Notes: a model not told the origin generated them from the letters alone. DNA of 9,539 bases from Nitrososphaerota archaeon (GCA_028867235.1 JAGWGS010000038.1:1-9539); one strand, 5' to 3'; shown: positions 1 to 6,697, numbered from the stretch's first letter. A program made the numbers and translations.

Positions 1-104
1 ATATCAAAAAATGAAAATTAGAGATTGTTTTTTATCTTCATATGTTGTATTGCATGATGAAATACCATCTTAGATTGATCTGTATTACAGTGTGTACTAT
101 CTGA

Positions 105-112
105 TTTTAATA
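105..112 (+). promoter_or_regulatory. Box A (TATA-like) for the winged-helix gene
   Basis: ttttaata is centred about 26 nt before the GTG at 134. That is the archaeal TATA-to-start-site distance, so transcription would begin at or next to the start codon. It sits inside the longer reading frame from 92, which argues against that longer start. Confidence 0.45.
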
Positions 113-133
113 CCATATGCAACTAGAGAACTT

Positions 134-457
134 GTGCAAGTCATACCGCAATCACAAATCTTCGAAACAAAAGAAGAATTAATCCTACATACGTTGCTTG
201 ATAGGCACTCTCGCACAATATTGAGTGTAACAAAAGATGAAGCACTAACAGCACTTAAGATAAGTGAGAACTGTAATATCCCACTAAGTACAGTATATCG
301 ACGACTACAACTGTTGCGTAAGCTACATTTTCTTCACGTATCATGTGCTATAAGACAAGATGGGAAAAAATTGCTCTCATTTCAAAACAAAATATCAGGC
401 ATTGACATATCTTGGGATCAAGGCCAACTTCAGATTAATACACGACTAACACAATAG
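134..457 (+). CDS. Small winged helix-turn-helix regulator
   Basis: Predicted cytoplasmic DNA-binding protein of about 107 residues. Residues 12-39 are helical (TKEELILHTLLDRHSRTIL), then a helix-turn-helix covers about 40-64, with ALKISENCNIPLSTVYRRL as the turn and recognition helix. A short wing-like strand region follows. This is the ArsR/MarR-type winged-helix pattern common as stand-alone regulators in Thaumarchaeota; the target is unknown. The frame is open from a GTG at 92, but I prefer the GTG at 134: a box A-like ttttaata lies about 26 nt before it, which suits a leaderless mRNA, and the extra 14 residues look like translated promoter. It converges with the zinc-ribbon gene, leaving 15 nt between stops. 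No ligand-binding domain is visible, so the signal it senses cannot be inferred. Confidence 0.85.
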   Translation: MQVIPQSQIFETKEELILHTLLDRHSRTILSVTKDEALTALKISENCNIPLSTVYRRLQLLRKLHFLHVSCAIRQDGKKLLSFQNKISGIDISWDQGQLQINTRLTQ

Positions 458-466
458 AAATTTCCT

Positions 467-472
467 AAAAAA
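467..472 (-). terminator. T-tract terminator of the SPFH operon
   Basis: On the minus strand the TAA stop of the last operon gene is followed directly by six T residues (a run of A on the plus strand). Archaeal intrinsic termination mainly needs a T-rich non-template tract, so this is a plausible operon end. No strong hairpin precedes it. Confidence 0.4.
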
Positions 473-1483
473 TTAAAGCCCAATACTGTTTATTGCATTT
501 CCAGAGTTTGCATCAATTATGAGAATTATTTTTTTGCCCTTGTGATCATACTGTGCAAACCAAATTGGTACATGCAATAGTTCTCCTGATGATACTTCCA
601 AGTCTGTCTGCATCTGTCGTATCATGTGATACTTGGAATGAATCATTTGGGATTGAATCTGGTCTACAATATTTTTTGCCAAACTCTTTGCAGCGTCATC
701 ATTGATATCACCATTTAAAATCTTGACACCTTTTGGCACCTTTTTTGGATCAAAGTCAATCTTGGCGTCAAGTGAAAATTCGTATCCATGAGGCTGAAAA
801 GCAGTAAGGGACTTTACAGCAACAACAGGGCAATCATAGGATTCATCAACTGTATATGCTTTTGTTGCATTTGCACCGCCCATCATTCCTCCTCCGCCCA
901 TCATGGTTCCAAATAACATGCCGTCCATCATTCCTCCTCCAAATCCACCGCCTCCTCTTCTAGAACCGCCACTCATTGCACCACCCATCAATCCTGCCAT
1001 TGCGGCAGTTGCAGCAATTCCTCCAACTTCAGCTGCAATGTCTGTTGCAACGAGATTTGTTCTTGCACTAACAGGAATTATCCAATATGGGACCATGGTA
1101 AGATCAAGCTCCTCAAGCTTGGAGTTTTCTTGCAAGTGCCTGTGCAAGAGTCCCTTGTCAATCATGTGATGCAAAGTTTCAGTAATTTGATCTCTGTCTG
1201 CTATCTTCAGCGGTAACATGGAATGTTTGGCAACATTCTGCCATCCCTTGTTCTCGAGACTTACACTGCTTCCACAATATTCGCATGTTACAACCATCTC
1301 GCCAAACTTGGGAGCAATTGGTGCACCGCAACTTGGACACTTGACTTCTTTTGTTTCCGTAGTAGTTTGGACATTTTGGGTATTTTGTGTGGTAGACTGC
1401 GAAACTTGAGATTGTTTTGTACCACATTTGACGCAAAAGACTGCATCATCTGAAAGTTGGGTTCCGCATTTTGAACAAAACAT
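473..1483 (-). CDS. Zinc-ribbon protein with Gly/Met-rich core, YdjG-like
   Basis: Protein of 336 residues, last gene of a three-gene operon. Two four-cysteine zinc ribbons open it: C3/C6/C17/C20 and C49/C52/C67/C70, joined by a Gln/Thr-rich linker. Residues 85-150 form a conserved-looking domain with MVPYWIIPVSAR at 130-141. Residues 154-204 are almost only Gly, Met and Ala, a low-complexity hydrophobic stretch that may touch or insert in membrane. The C-terminal domain ends with a strand pattern at about 302-336 (LLHVPIWFAQYDHKGKK, then IDANSGNAINSIG). Zinc ribbons plus paired 'VP.W' segments recall bacterial YdjG, which works with the SPFH protein YdjI in membrane homeostasis; this link is inference from pattern and context. 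The ATG lies 7 nt after the SPFH stop, so translation is probably coupled. Confidence 0.9.
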   Translation of the reverse strand: MFCSKCGTQLSDDAVFCVKCGTKQSQVSQSTTQNTQNVQTTTETKEVKCPSCGAPIAPKFGEMVVTCEYCGSSVSLENKGWQNVAKHSMLPLKIADRDQITETLHHMIDKGLLHRHLQENSKLEELDLTMVPYWIIPVSARTNLVATDIAAEVGGIAATAAMAGLMGGAMSGGSRRGGGGFGGGMMDGMLFGTMMGGGGMMGGANATKAYTVDESYDCPVVAVKSLTAFQPHGYEFSLDAKIDFDPKKVPKGVKILNGDINDDAAKSLAKNIVDQIQSQMIHSKYHMIRQMQTDLEVSSGELLHVPIWFAQYDHKGKKIILIIDANSGNAINSIGL

Positions 1484-1490
1484 ATCTTAT

Positions 1491-2567
1491 CTAACCTGAT
1501 TTTATCTCACTACCACAGTGGGAACAGAACTTGGACCCAACAGCTACCATGCTACTGCATTTGGGACATGTAATACCTTGAGGCTTTTGTTGTACCTGCT
1601 GCTGGCTCTCCCCACAGCTAGGGCAAAAACTGTTTGATACCGGCATCATCATTCCACATTTCTGACATTGTTTCATCGGTGGCTGGTACATTCCCTGGCC
1701 CATCTGTCCTGCCATCGCATATCCTATGCCAGAGCCTGCACCAAACCCTACGCCCAAACCTGCAAGTGAGCCTGCTCCGCCTGATGGATTCTTGGCAGCT
1801 TCAGTCATTGCCTGCCCTGCCTGGTACTGCATATAATTGACGCCAAGTACAGACATTTCTGATCTTGTGTTGATTGCCTTTTGTACCTCGTCTGGTAGAC
1901 TGATTGTAAGCCCTGAAATCTTGTTTATCTCTACTCCATACTGTCCAAAACTGGTTGTCGTATTTGACAGCACCAATTGCTCAATATTTTGCAAGTTGGT
2001 TGCAATATCTGTTATTTTCATTCCACTCTCTTTCATTTTTCCCAATGCATTAAAAAGCAAAATTACCATCTGCTCTTTTAAGCGAGTTTCTACTTCATCT
2101 GATGTTTGTACCGCAAATGTACCGACAAACTGATTTATGAAATTCTCAGGTGATGACACCTTCCACCTAAATTCTCCAAATACCCGCAAATTCACAATGC
2201 CAAAGACTGGGTCTACAAACTGATATGGCCCCTGAGAACCAAACTTGCCGTCAATGTACCTGTTTTGTAAGTAATACACCTCAGCTGCTTGTTGGACTCC
2301 TGTGAAAAATTTCAACAGGCCACCTACAATTGGTGCATTAAAGTCAGTCAGTGCGTATCTGTTTGGCTTGTCAAAATAAGTCAAAACCTTACCGTCTCTA
2401 AAAAATACTGCAATCTCGTCTTCTCTTACTACGATGTTATCATTTAGTCTAATTAATCTTGGAACTTTCCACATAATGTTTCCTTGTTTGTACTGTGTAT
2501 CCCATTCAATTGTAGTAGAACCTACTACACTTCCACCATCAAATTGATCTTTTTTATGCCCGAACAT
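1491..2567 (-). CDS. SPFH/band-7 (YdjI-like) protein with C-terminal double zinc ribbon
   Basis: Protein of 358 residues. Residues 1-250 match the YdjI branch of the SPFH (stomatin/prohibitin/flotillin) superfamily: an early IEWDTQYKQGNIMWKVP, then IVVREDEIAVFFRDGKVL, a YALTDFNAPIVGGLLKF segment, and QGPYQFVDPVFGIVNLRVFG before a helical part. Residues 260-295 are Gly/Ala/Met-rich. Two zinc ribbons end it: C301/C304/C315/C318 and C334/C337/C348/C351. Such proteins form oligomeric scaffolds at membranes; the YdjI branch lacks an N-terminal membrane helix, as here, and is thought to be recruited by partners. The upstream gene ends 24 nt before it and the next begins 7 nt after it. A GGGAG sequence about 9 nt before the ATG (minus strand) is a fair Shine-Dalgarno site, as expected for an internal operon gene. 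Confidence 0.92.
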   Translation of the reverse strand: MFGHKKDQFDGGSVVGSTTIEWDTQYKQGNIMWKVPRLIRLNDNIVVREDEIAVFFRDGKVLTYFDKPNRYALTDFNAPIVGGLLKFFTGVQQAAEVYYLQNRYIDGKFGSQGPYQFVDPVFGIVNLRVFGEFRWKVSSPENFINQFVGTFAVQTSDEVETRLKEQMVILLFNALGKMKESGMKITDIATNLQNIEQLVLSNTTTSFGQYGVEINKISGLTISLPDEVQKAINTRSEMSVLGVNYMQYQAGQAMTEAAKNPSGGAGSLAGLGVGFGAGSGIGYAMAGQMGQGMYQPPMKQCQKCGMMMPVSNSFCPSCGESQQQVQQKPQGITCPKCSSMVAVGSKFCSHCGSEIKSG

Positions 2568-2576
2568 TTTACAAAA

Positions 2577-2581
2577 CTCCC
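2577..2581 (-). promoter_or_regulatory. Shine-Dalgarno-like site of the SPFH gene
   Basis: GGGAG on the minus strand lies nine bases before the ATG at 2567. It contains GGAG, complementary to the usual archaeal 16S rRNA 3' end. It supports this ATG and fits internal translation initiation in an operon whose first gene looks leaderless. Confidence 0.4.
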
Positions 2582-2591
2582 ACTGCTATCA

Positions 2592-3131
2592 TTATTTGGT
2601 CACCAATATGTTCTCAACTGATTCTAATCTTTGTTTCCATGAATGACTGAGATTTTCAAGTGTTGCATTTATTGCAGATGTAATTTCTTGCACCGATTTT
2701 CCTGAATTATAATCTGTAACAGAATTTGAACATGATTGATACACCTGTTCTGCTGAATTTACAAAATTATAATCATATTCATACAACTTGTTCAATATTC
2801 CGTCATCGATTCTTATGTTTGGAGAAATTCCGGCAGAGCCCTGCTGCGCATGTTGGATTTGACCTGAAACTTGCTGTATCTTTGCTATGGTGTTTCCTAT
2901 TGTAGTCAAATTGGTATAGTCACTCTTTGCAGTAACTGCCTGCCTCAGATTATCAAGTAATGATCTTGATTCATTCAAGTTGTCTGATACTTGTTTTCGT
3001 AGCAATTGGTCTGCAGCACGAATGTCTTCAAGCTTGCGATATTCTCGTAATCCTGGTATCTTTAACTGGAGTTTTTTCCAAGTACCTCTATTTTCAACTA
3101 TCTTCTCTCGCAGATCTGGATTGTCTGACAT
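2592..3131 (-). CDS. Helical protein of the SPFH cassette, function unknown
   Basis: First gene of the operon, 179 residues, almost all helix-forming and without signal peptide or membrane segment. Residues 25-45 carry IPGLREYRKLEDIRAADQLL. This resembles the 'IPGY.GY...E.RREADK.LR' signature I recall from uncharacterised proteins encoded beside YdjI-type SPFH genes in bacteria; that match is from memory and needs a profile search. Later parts (46-110 and 125-179) look like two long amphipathic helical stretches separated by a Gly/Ser/Pro break near 103-110. It may be the adaptor or coiled-coil partner of the SPFH scaffold. The ATG at 3131 has a box A about 28 nt upstream, consistent with a leaderless or nearly leaderless operon mRNA. 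There is no similarity to PspA that I can see. Confidence 0.87.
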   Translation of the reverse strand: MSDNPDLREKIVENRGTWKKLQLKIPGLREYRKLEDIRAADQLLRKQVSDNLNESRSLLDNLRQAVTAKSDYTNLTTIGNTIAKIQQVSGQIQHAQQGSAGISPNIRIDDGILNKLYEYDYNFVNSAEQVYQSCSNSVTDYNSGKSVQEITSAINATLENLSHSWKQRLESVENILVTK

Positions 3132-3156
3132 GTACTACCCTGATCCATACTACAAA

Positions 3157-3164
3157 ACTTAAAG
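3157..3164 (-). promoter_or_regulatory. Box A for the three-gene SPFH operon
   Basis: On the minus strand ctttaagt is centred about 29 nt before the ATG at 3131, placing the start site within a few bases of that codon. It is the only good TATA-like element before the operon, and shares a 117-nt divergent spacer with the promoter of the DUF192 gene. Confidence 0.5.
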
Positions 3165-3187
3165 ATTCCGAGAACTTTGTTACCTAA

Positions 3188-3196
3188 TTTTTTATA
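3188..3196 (+). promoter_or_regulatory. Box A for the secreted DUF192 protein gene
   Basis: The run ttttttata in the divergent spacer is a strong TATA-like element. A start site about 26 nt downstream (near 3219) would give a leader of roughly 30 nt before the ATG at 3249, or a very short one before the TTG at 3225. Confidence 0.5.
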
Positions 3197-3248
3197 TCAC
3201 ATCTATCTTGCAAAGGTCATATAGTTGAATTTGTCTCATTCTCAGTAT

Positions 3249-5135
3249 ATGAAAAAAACTATTCTAATTGTTGCTGTTTTGTTGTTGTCATGTAATGTTT
3301 TACCATCCTTTTCGCAAACAAACTCCACTCTAGATTTTAAAACCATGAAGCAACAAAAAAATGAGAACAGTCCTGCATTGTCTTATGCTGTTTTTTATAT
3401 AACTGAAAATGATGCATGCTCTGATTCTGAATACAAGAGTCTAAAGTTCTATCAGGTAATTGCAGATGAATATCTTTCAATGTATGGAATAAACCATGAT
3501 TTACAAGGCTCACTCTGTGTACCGTTAAAAAATTACCAGTCATATTTTTCAGGACTCTCTACATTCACACTTCCAATTGTTATATCTGATAACAAGGTAG
3601 GACAACAACTAGTACAGCAAGGATACTATGGAATGTATGAAATTACAGGTACTGGAAAACAGGTTATCTATGTTTGTTCATGTGATCCAAATGTAGAAAG
3701 TTGGGCAGGAGCATGGATTTTATCTCACGAACTATCTCATTTCTCACTTAGGTATTTTGGAGAGCCTGATGATATTTCAGTAACATGGGTGCACTATATC
3801 CAAGCGCTTGAAAATGATTGTCAGCAGGGCAATTTTGGAAAGGTCTGCCCTATGTATTCTGCATCTGTAACATCTCCAACTGGGAACCAAATTCCTGTAA
3901 TGGAAGTATATGGACAAGGACCATCAACTACTCTCCCAAAGGATGCACCACAGAGTGAGGTTGCAACACTTGGAATAAACTCTACAATTATTCCAATTTC
4001 AAATCCTGCATGTCAGGCAAACCAAATCTGTCTTCTTCCAGGGGATTATGTATCATATCAGGTAACTCGGCCTGACCTGAACCAAACTGTACGATTTGAC
4101 TTTGTATCTCCAACTGATAATAAGCAGATTACAGTCAAGACTACAGTATCTCAAAATGGTACAAATGCATACGAGTATGATGTACTAGACCTATCAAAAT
4201 CAGTATTCACAAGACCGGGAGGTCTTACTGCAAATTTTATGTATGTGCTTCCAACCCCACTGAATCTCAACAATGCATATCATCAGAGCAATGTCAAGGT
4301 AGGTAACTATAACAGAACAATCATGTCTGCACAAAACACTAACCAGACATATTCTATTTTGGTACAAATTGACAAAGAGACTGGCATACTAACCAATCTT
4401 GCAATATCTAATGTGAAAAATACTAATGGTATAGTCTCTGTAACCCAAGAATCTTACAAATTAATTGGAACAAACAAGATATCTGCATCAAATTATGCTT
4501 TATCTGTACCTCAAACAGAGGAAAAACAAAACGCCAAGTCTTGGTCTGACGGTTCAATTTCTGATGATGCCTTCATGCAATACTTGATCTCAAATGGTAT
4601 CATAAAATCGTCTGCTCAAGGAACATTTTCTATTCCATCCTGGGTGAAAACTGATGCCAAGTTCTGGTATGGTGGTACAATCTCTGACACTGATTTTGCA
4701 TCAGCAATTCAATATCTTGTATCACATGGTGTAATACACACTCAAAATAATCTCATTCAATCTGGATTTCCGACTGGCAAAGTAAAGTTGGGGAATGTGT
4801 CTCTTGATGTTGACATTGCAGACACACCACAACGTCAAGTACAAGGATTACAGTATCATGCTGTACTATCATACAGCCAGGGAATGTTGTTTCCATTTGC
4901 ACAACCACAAGTTATACCAATATGGATGAAAGATATGCAATTTCCAATAGATATCATCTGGTTTGACAGCTCCGGAAATATTCTACATGTAGAAAAAAAT
5001 GCACAACCATGTATTGACAATTGTACCATATATGGCCAAGACATATCTCAAGCAAAGTATGTCCTTGAAGTTGCGTCTGGTTTTGTAGATAAATTTGGAA
5101 TACACTCTGGTTCTATCTTGCAAATTATATCATGA
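3249..5135 (+). CDS. Secreted zincin-like protein with Trp repeats and C-terminal DUF192 domain
   Basis: About 628 residues. Signal peptide at 1-23 (two Lys, then ILIVAVLLLSCNVLPSFSQ). Residues 30-220 include SHELSHFSLRYFG at 159-171, with H160/E161/H164 as the HExxH zinc site; the third ligand is unclear (E172 or H182 are options), so peptidase activity is a guess. Middle region, about 230-420, is beta-rich with many N-x-S/T sites, as in exported archaeal proteins. Two Trp-containing helical repeats follow at about 428-453 and 462-497, of the thaumarchaeal 'IPSWVK.DAKFW..G.I.D.DF' type. Residues 510-627 are DUF192: DIADTPQRQVQGLQYH, GMLFPF, WMKDMQFPIDIIWFD, and a YVLEVASGFVDKFGI end. I chose ATG 3249 because it starts the signal peptide; a TTG at 3225 adds eight residues. 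Single-gene unit, divergent from the SPFH operon. Confidence 0.92.
   Translation: MKKTILIVAVLLLSCNVLPSFSQTNSTLDFKTMKQQKNENSPALSYAVFYITENDACSDSEYKSLKFYQVIADEYLSMYGINHDLQGSLCVPLKNYQSYFSGLSTFTLPIVISDNKVGQQLVQQGYYGMYEITGTGKQVIYVCSCDPNVESWAGAWILSHELSHFSLRYFGEPDDISVTWVHYIQALENDCQQGNFGKVCPMYSASVTSPTGNQIPVMEVYGQGPSTTLPKDAPQSEVATLGINSTIIPISNPACQANQICLLPGDYVSYQVTRPDLNQTVRFDFVSPTDNKQITVKTTVSQNGTNAYEYDVLDLSKSVFTRPGGLTANFMYVLPTPLNLNNAYHQSNVKVGNYNRTIMSAQNTNQTYSILVQIDKETGILTNLAISNVKNTNGIVSVTQESYKLIGTNKISASNYALSVPQTEEKQNAKSWSDGSISDDAFMQYLISNGIIKSSAQGTFSIPSWVKTDAKFWYGGTISDTDFASAIQYLVSHGVIHTQNNLIQSGFPTGKVKLGNVSLDVDIADTPQRQVQGLQYHAVLSYSQGMLFPFAQPQVIPIWMKDMQFPIDIIWFDSSGNILHVEKNAQPCIDNCTIYGQDISQAKYVLEVASGFVDKFGIHSGSILQIIS
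4530..4739 (+). repeat. Two degenerate Trp-rich protein repeats within the secreted gene
   Basis: Repeat 1 (4530-4610) encodes NAKSWSDGSISDDAFMQYL and a following SNGIIK; repeat 2 (4632-4739) encodes WVKTDAKFWYGGTISDTDF and then IQYLVSHGVIH. Shared positions are AK.W..G.ISD..F...I/Q.YL...G.I. The DNA copies have diverged, so this is an old protein-level duplication seen in many thaumarchaeal exported proteins, where it links catalytic domains. Confidence 0.7.
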
Positions 5136-5146
5136 TTTGGCAAGAC

Positions 5147-5154
5147 TATTAAGA
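5147..5154 (+). promoter_or_regulatory. Box A for the small beta-sandwich-like gene
   Basis: tattaaga is centred 26-27 nt before the GTG at 5177, which fits a leaderless message beginning with GTG. It supports GTG 5177 over the internal ATG at 5192. Confidence 0.4.
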
Positions 5155-5176
5155 TACAAATAAAAAAATAAAAAAT

Positions 5177-5479
5177 GTGCCAAATAAAATTATGATAAAT
5201 CTTGACAAGGCAATATACATAGAAGGTGACTATGTCAAGATAAAACTAGACTATGAAACATTATCACCAAAACAGGCAATGCATCTTGTAGTGTATGATC
5301 CTTCCGAGAAGGAAGCCTTTAGCGAGGATCAGTATCTTAATTCTCAAAAAGGCTCATACTCTAATGTACTACGCTTTGATACCAAGCACTGGAAGACACC
5401 TGGGAGATACAAGGTTGCTGCATGGGACCAAGAAGGGACAAGAAGAGAGGTGTTCTTCCAGTTCAAGACTAAAGGCTAA
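5177..5479 (+). CDS. Small beta-rich protein, macroglobulin/Ig-like, unknown function
   Basis: 100 residues from GTG 5177, or 95 from the ATG at 5192. It has no signal peptide or membrane segment. The sequence alternates strands: a start KAIYIEGDYVKIKLDY recalls the 'Y.PGD.V.I.V' opening strands of macroglobulin-type and Ig-like beta-sandwich domains, followed by MHLVVYDPSEKEAF, a middle FDTKHW, and a closing GRYKVAAWDQEGTRREVFFQF, as in the last strands of such a fold. One domain fills the whole protein. A lone cytoplasmic domain of this type is unusual, since relatives usually sit in exported proteins. It has its own box A and lies 41 nt after the DUF192 gene, so it is probably transcribed alone. 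The fold is inferred; the role is unknown. Confidence 0.82.
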   Translation: MPNKIMINLDKAIYIEGDYVKIKLDYETLSPKQAMHLVVYDPSEKEAFSEDQYLNSQKGSYSNVLRFDTKHWKTPGRYKVAAWDQEGTRREVFFQFKTKG

Positions 5480-5537
5480 TCCTGCTCTGTACCTGAACGT
5501 ATTCTTTTAGTTATTCTTAAATAGAAATCATGATATC

Positions 5538-6002
5538 ATGATCTCATTGAAATCTAGTTCCAAACTGCTCTTGTCTGCAGTATTTGCGCTAGTACTATCT
5601 CTTATCTTTGGTTCCATTGTGCCAGCAATGGCTCAAACAACAACACAACAGAATTTGGAAAAGAGAAATTATTACTATTTGGATGATCAACACCTTACAG
5701 CGCTTTATGGTAATGACAAAGTATGTGGTGATCACTTGTGTGCACCAGGAGAATGGGCAAAGCTACAAGAAAATCTAAACAAAGCACAGATCATCCATCC
5801 TTCAAACAATACAAAAACTGCTCCTCCAACAACACCAACTACACCTAAAAATCAAACTGTTACAACTTCGTCTGCAACAAATTCAACAAGTCAAGCACCA
5901 ACCGTATCACCATCAGTATGTATGGCAGTAAAGGCAGCTCTTGGTAACTCTACTTCATCTGATCTAGTTGCAAAGATAATGAATGATCTTGGTTGCAAGT
6001 AA
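5538..6002 (+). CDS. Small secreted protein with CGDxxCxPGEW motif
   Basis: 154 residues. A clear signal peptide at 1-32 ends AMA before Q33. The mature part has a Tyr-rich YYYLDDQHL segment, then VCGDHLCAPGEWAKL at 62-75, a motif I associate with short exported thaumarchaeal proteins of unknown role. Residues 88-126 form a Thr/Pro/Ser/Asn-rich linker, likely extended and perhaps glycosylated (several N-x-S/T sites). The short C-terminal domain has Cys at 128 and 153 near its ends, suggesting a disulfide, just as C63/C68 may pair. The ATG at 5538 is the first that gives a signal peptide; an ATG eight bases upstream meets a stop at once. A TTAAATA element lies only about 19 nt before it, so the promoter position is uncertain. 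Confidence 0.88.
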   Translation: MISLKSSSKLLLSAVFALVLSLIFGSIVPAMAQTTTQQNLEKRNYYYLDDQHLTALYGNDKVCGDHLCAPGEWAKLQENLNKAQIIHPSNNTKTAPPTTPTTPKNQTVTTSSATNSTSQAPTVSPSVCMAVKAALGNSTSSDLVAKIMNDLGCK

Positions 6003-6053
6003 CAAGTAAAATATTAGTTTTCTAACTGATAAATTTATTCCGTGTGTTAAAAT

Positions 6054-6599
6054 CTAGTCTCCTTCTGGAAACTGGTAGAATGTTGGCATGTTTTGCGGAA
6101 CATCACCGTAGACTAGGACAATCTCATCATGTGCATGCATTATTGTGTCAGTCAAGCTAGTGCTTACAAGATTGCCATTGACAAAAACCTCTGGCGTTTC
6201 AGATGGTGGAATTCCTGTGTTTGTTGCCTTCCAGATGTCAAAGAATTGTCCGACTGTAAAGTCTTTTTGTTTTGGAGACTCGATGTGTATTATTCCATCA
6301 GATGTATGTGTGTGAAGCCAGTAAAGACATGTCTTTTCTAATCCTATCTGTGCTGGAATGCCCACATGTTGTCCATTTGAAAAGATATCCATGTGAGCAT
6401 GAATGTGAAATGTAGAATACTCTTGGGTCTCACATGGTATTCCGTCTATTGCAGCAAAACTAGTGTCAACTGTATTGTCTGATTTGTAAATTGCATATGC
6501 AGCCCCTGCTATTATTGCAGCAATAATTCCTAATGCAATCAACTTGCCTTTGCTCTTTGTTGGCTTGGCAGGTATCTTGTCTTTCTTTGTGTCCTTCAT
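6054..6599 (-). CDS. Membrane-anchored His-rich extracellular protein
   Basis: 181 residues. A Lys-rich cytoplasmic start (1-19) is followed by a membrane helix at 20-38, so the rest faces outside. The external domain contains FHIHAHMDIF (64-73), C56 and C91, CLYWLHTHTSDGIIHIESP (91-109), FTVGQFFDIW (114-123) and MHAHDEIVLVYG (154-165). This HxHxH plus LHTH..GIIHIES arrangement is a recurring uncharacterised family in Thaumarchaeota and some bacteria. The packed histidines (65, 67, 69, 96, 98, 105, 155, 157) look like a metal site, and copper would be attractive in an ammonia oxidiser, but the metal is a guess. The ATG has a box A about 24 nt upstream. It converges with the secreted Cys protein with a 51-nt spacer. 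Confidence 0.9.
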   Translation of the reverse strand: MKDTKKDKIPAKPTKSKGKLIALGIIAAIIAGAAYAIYKSDNTVDTSFAAIDGIPCETQEYSTFHIHAHMDIFSNGQHVGIPAQIGLEKTCLYWLHTHTSDGIIHIESPKQKDFTVGQFFDIWKATNTGIPPSETPEVFVNGNLVSTSLTDTIMHAHDEIVLVYGDVPQNMPTFYQFPEGD

Positions 6600-6618
6600 T
6601 ATTAATACATTTGAGGTG

Positions 6619-6626
6619 CTTTAAAT
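6619..6626 (-). promoter_or_regulatory. Box A for the His-rich membrane protein gene
   Basis: The minus strand reads atttaaag, centred about 24 nt before the ATG at 6599, giving a leaderless or nearly leaderless transcript. Confidence 0.5.
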
Positions 6627-6662
6627 CAAGTATTAATGGGTTCTGATAGATTTATTCTAGTA

Positions 6663-6682
6663 GAAAAAGATGAAGTTTTTTC
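6663..6682 (-). terminator. A/T hairpin terminator after the 76-residue gene
   Basis: GAAAAA (6663-6668) and TTTTTC (6677-6682) form a 6-bp inverted repeat around an 8-nt loop, 15 nt past the stop of the minus-strand gene. Both strands carry a T-run, so on the minus strand it can give the T-rich tract needed for archaeal termination. The next promoter downstream (6619-6626) lies just beyond it. Confidence 0.4.
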
Positions 6683-6697
6683 AATAAATTCAAAAGA

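Noticed and set aside
1..104. T-rich run (27-33) in the left edge
   Set aside because: gttttttatc could be a terminator of a gene left of the window or a TATA element, but with no neighbouring gene visible it cannot be assigned.
903..1169. 88-codon plus-strand frame rich in Pro
   Set aside because: It is the complement of the Gly/Met-rich core of the zinc-ribbon gene; Gly codons read backwards give Pro. No domain or promoter supports it.
1179..1453. Overlapping frames on both strands with scattered Cys residues
   Set aside because: Shadows of the two zinc ribbons of the real minus-strand gene in other frames.
1634..2133. Two plus-strand frames opposite the SPFH gene
   Set aside because: They lie entirely antisense to a strongly supported SPFH protein and show no recognisable pattern.
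3225..3248. TTG start eight codons upstream of the secreted protein
   Set aside because: The extra residues (MNLSHSQY) come before a textbook Met-Lys-Lys signal peptide start; the ATG at 3249 is simpler, though the TTG cannot be excluded.
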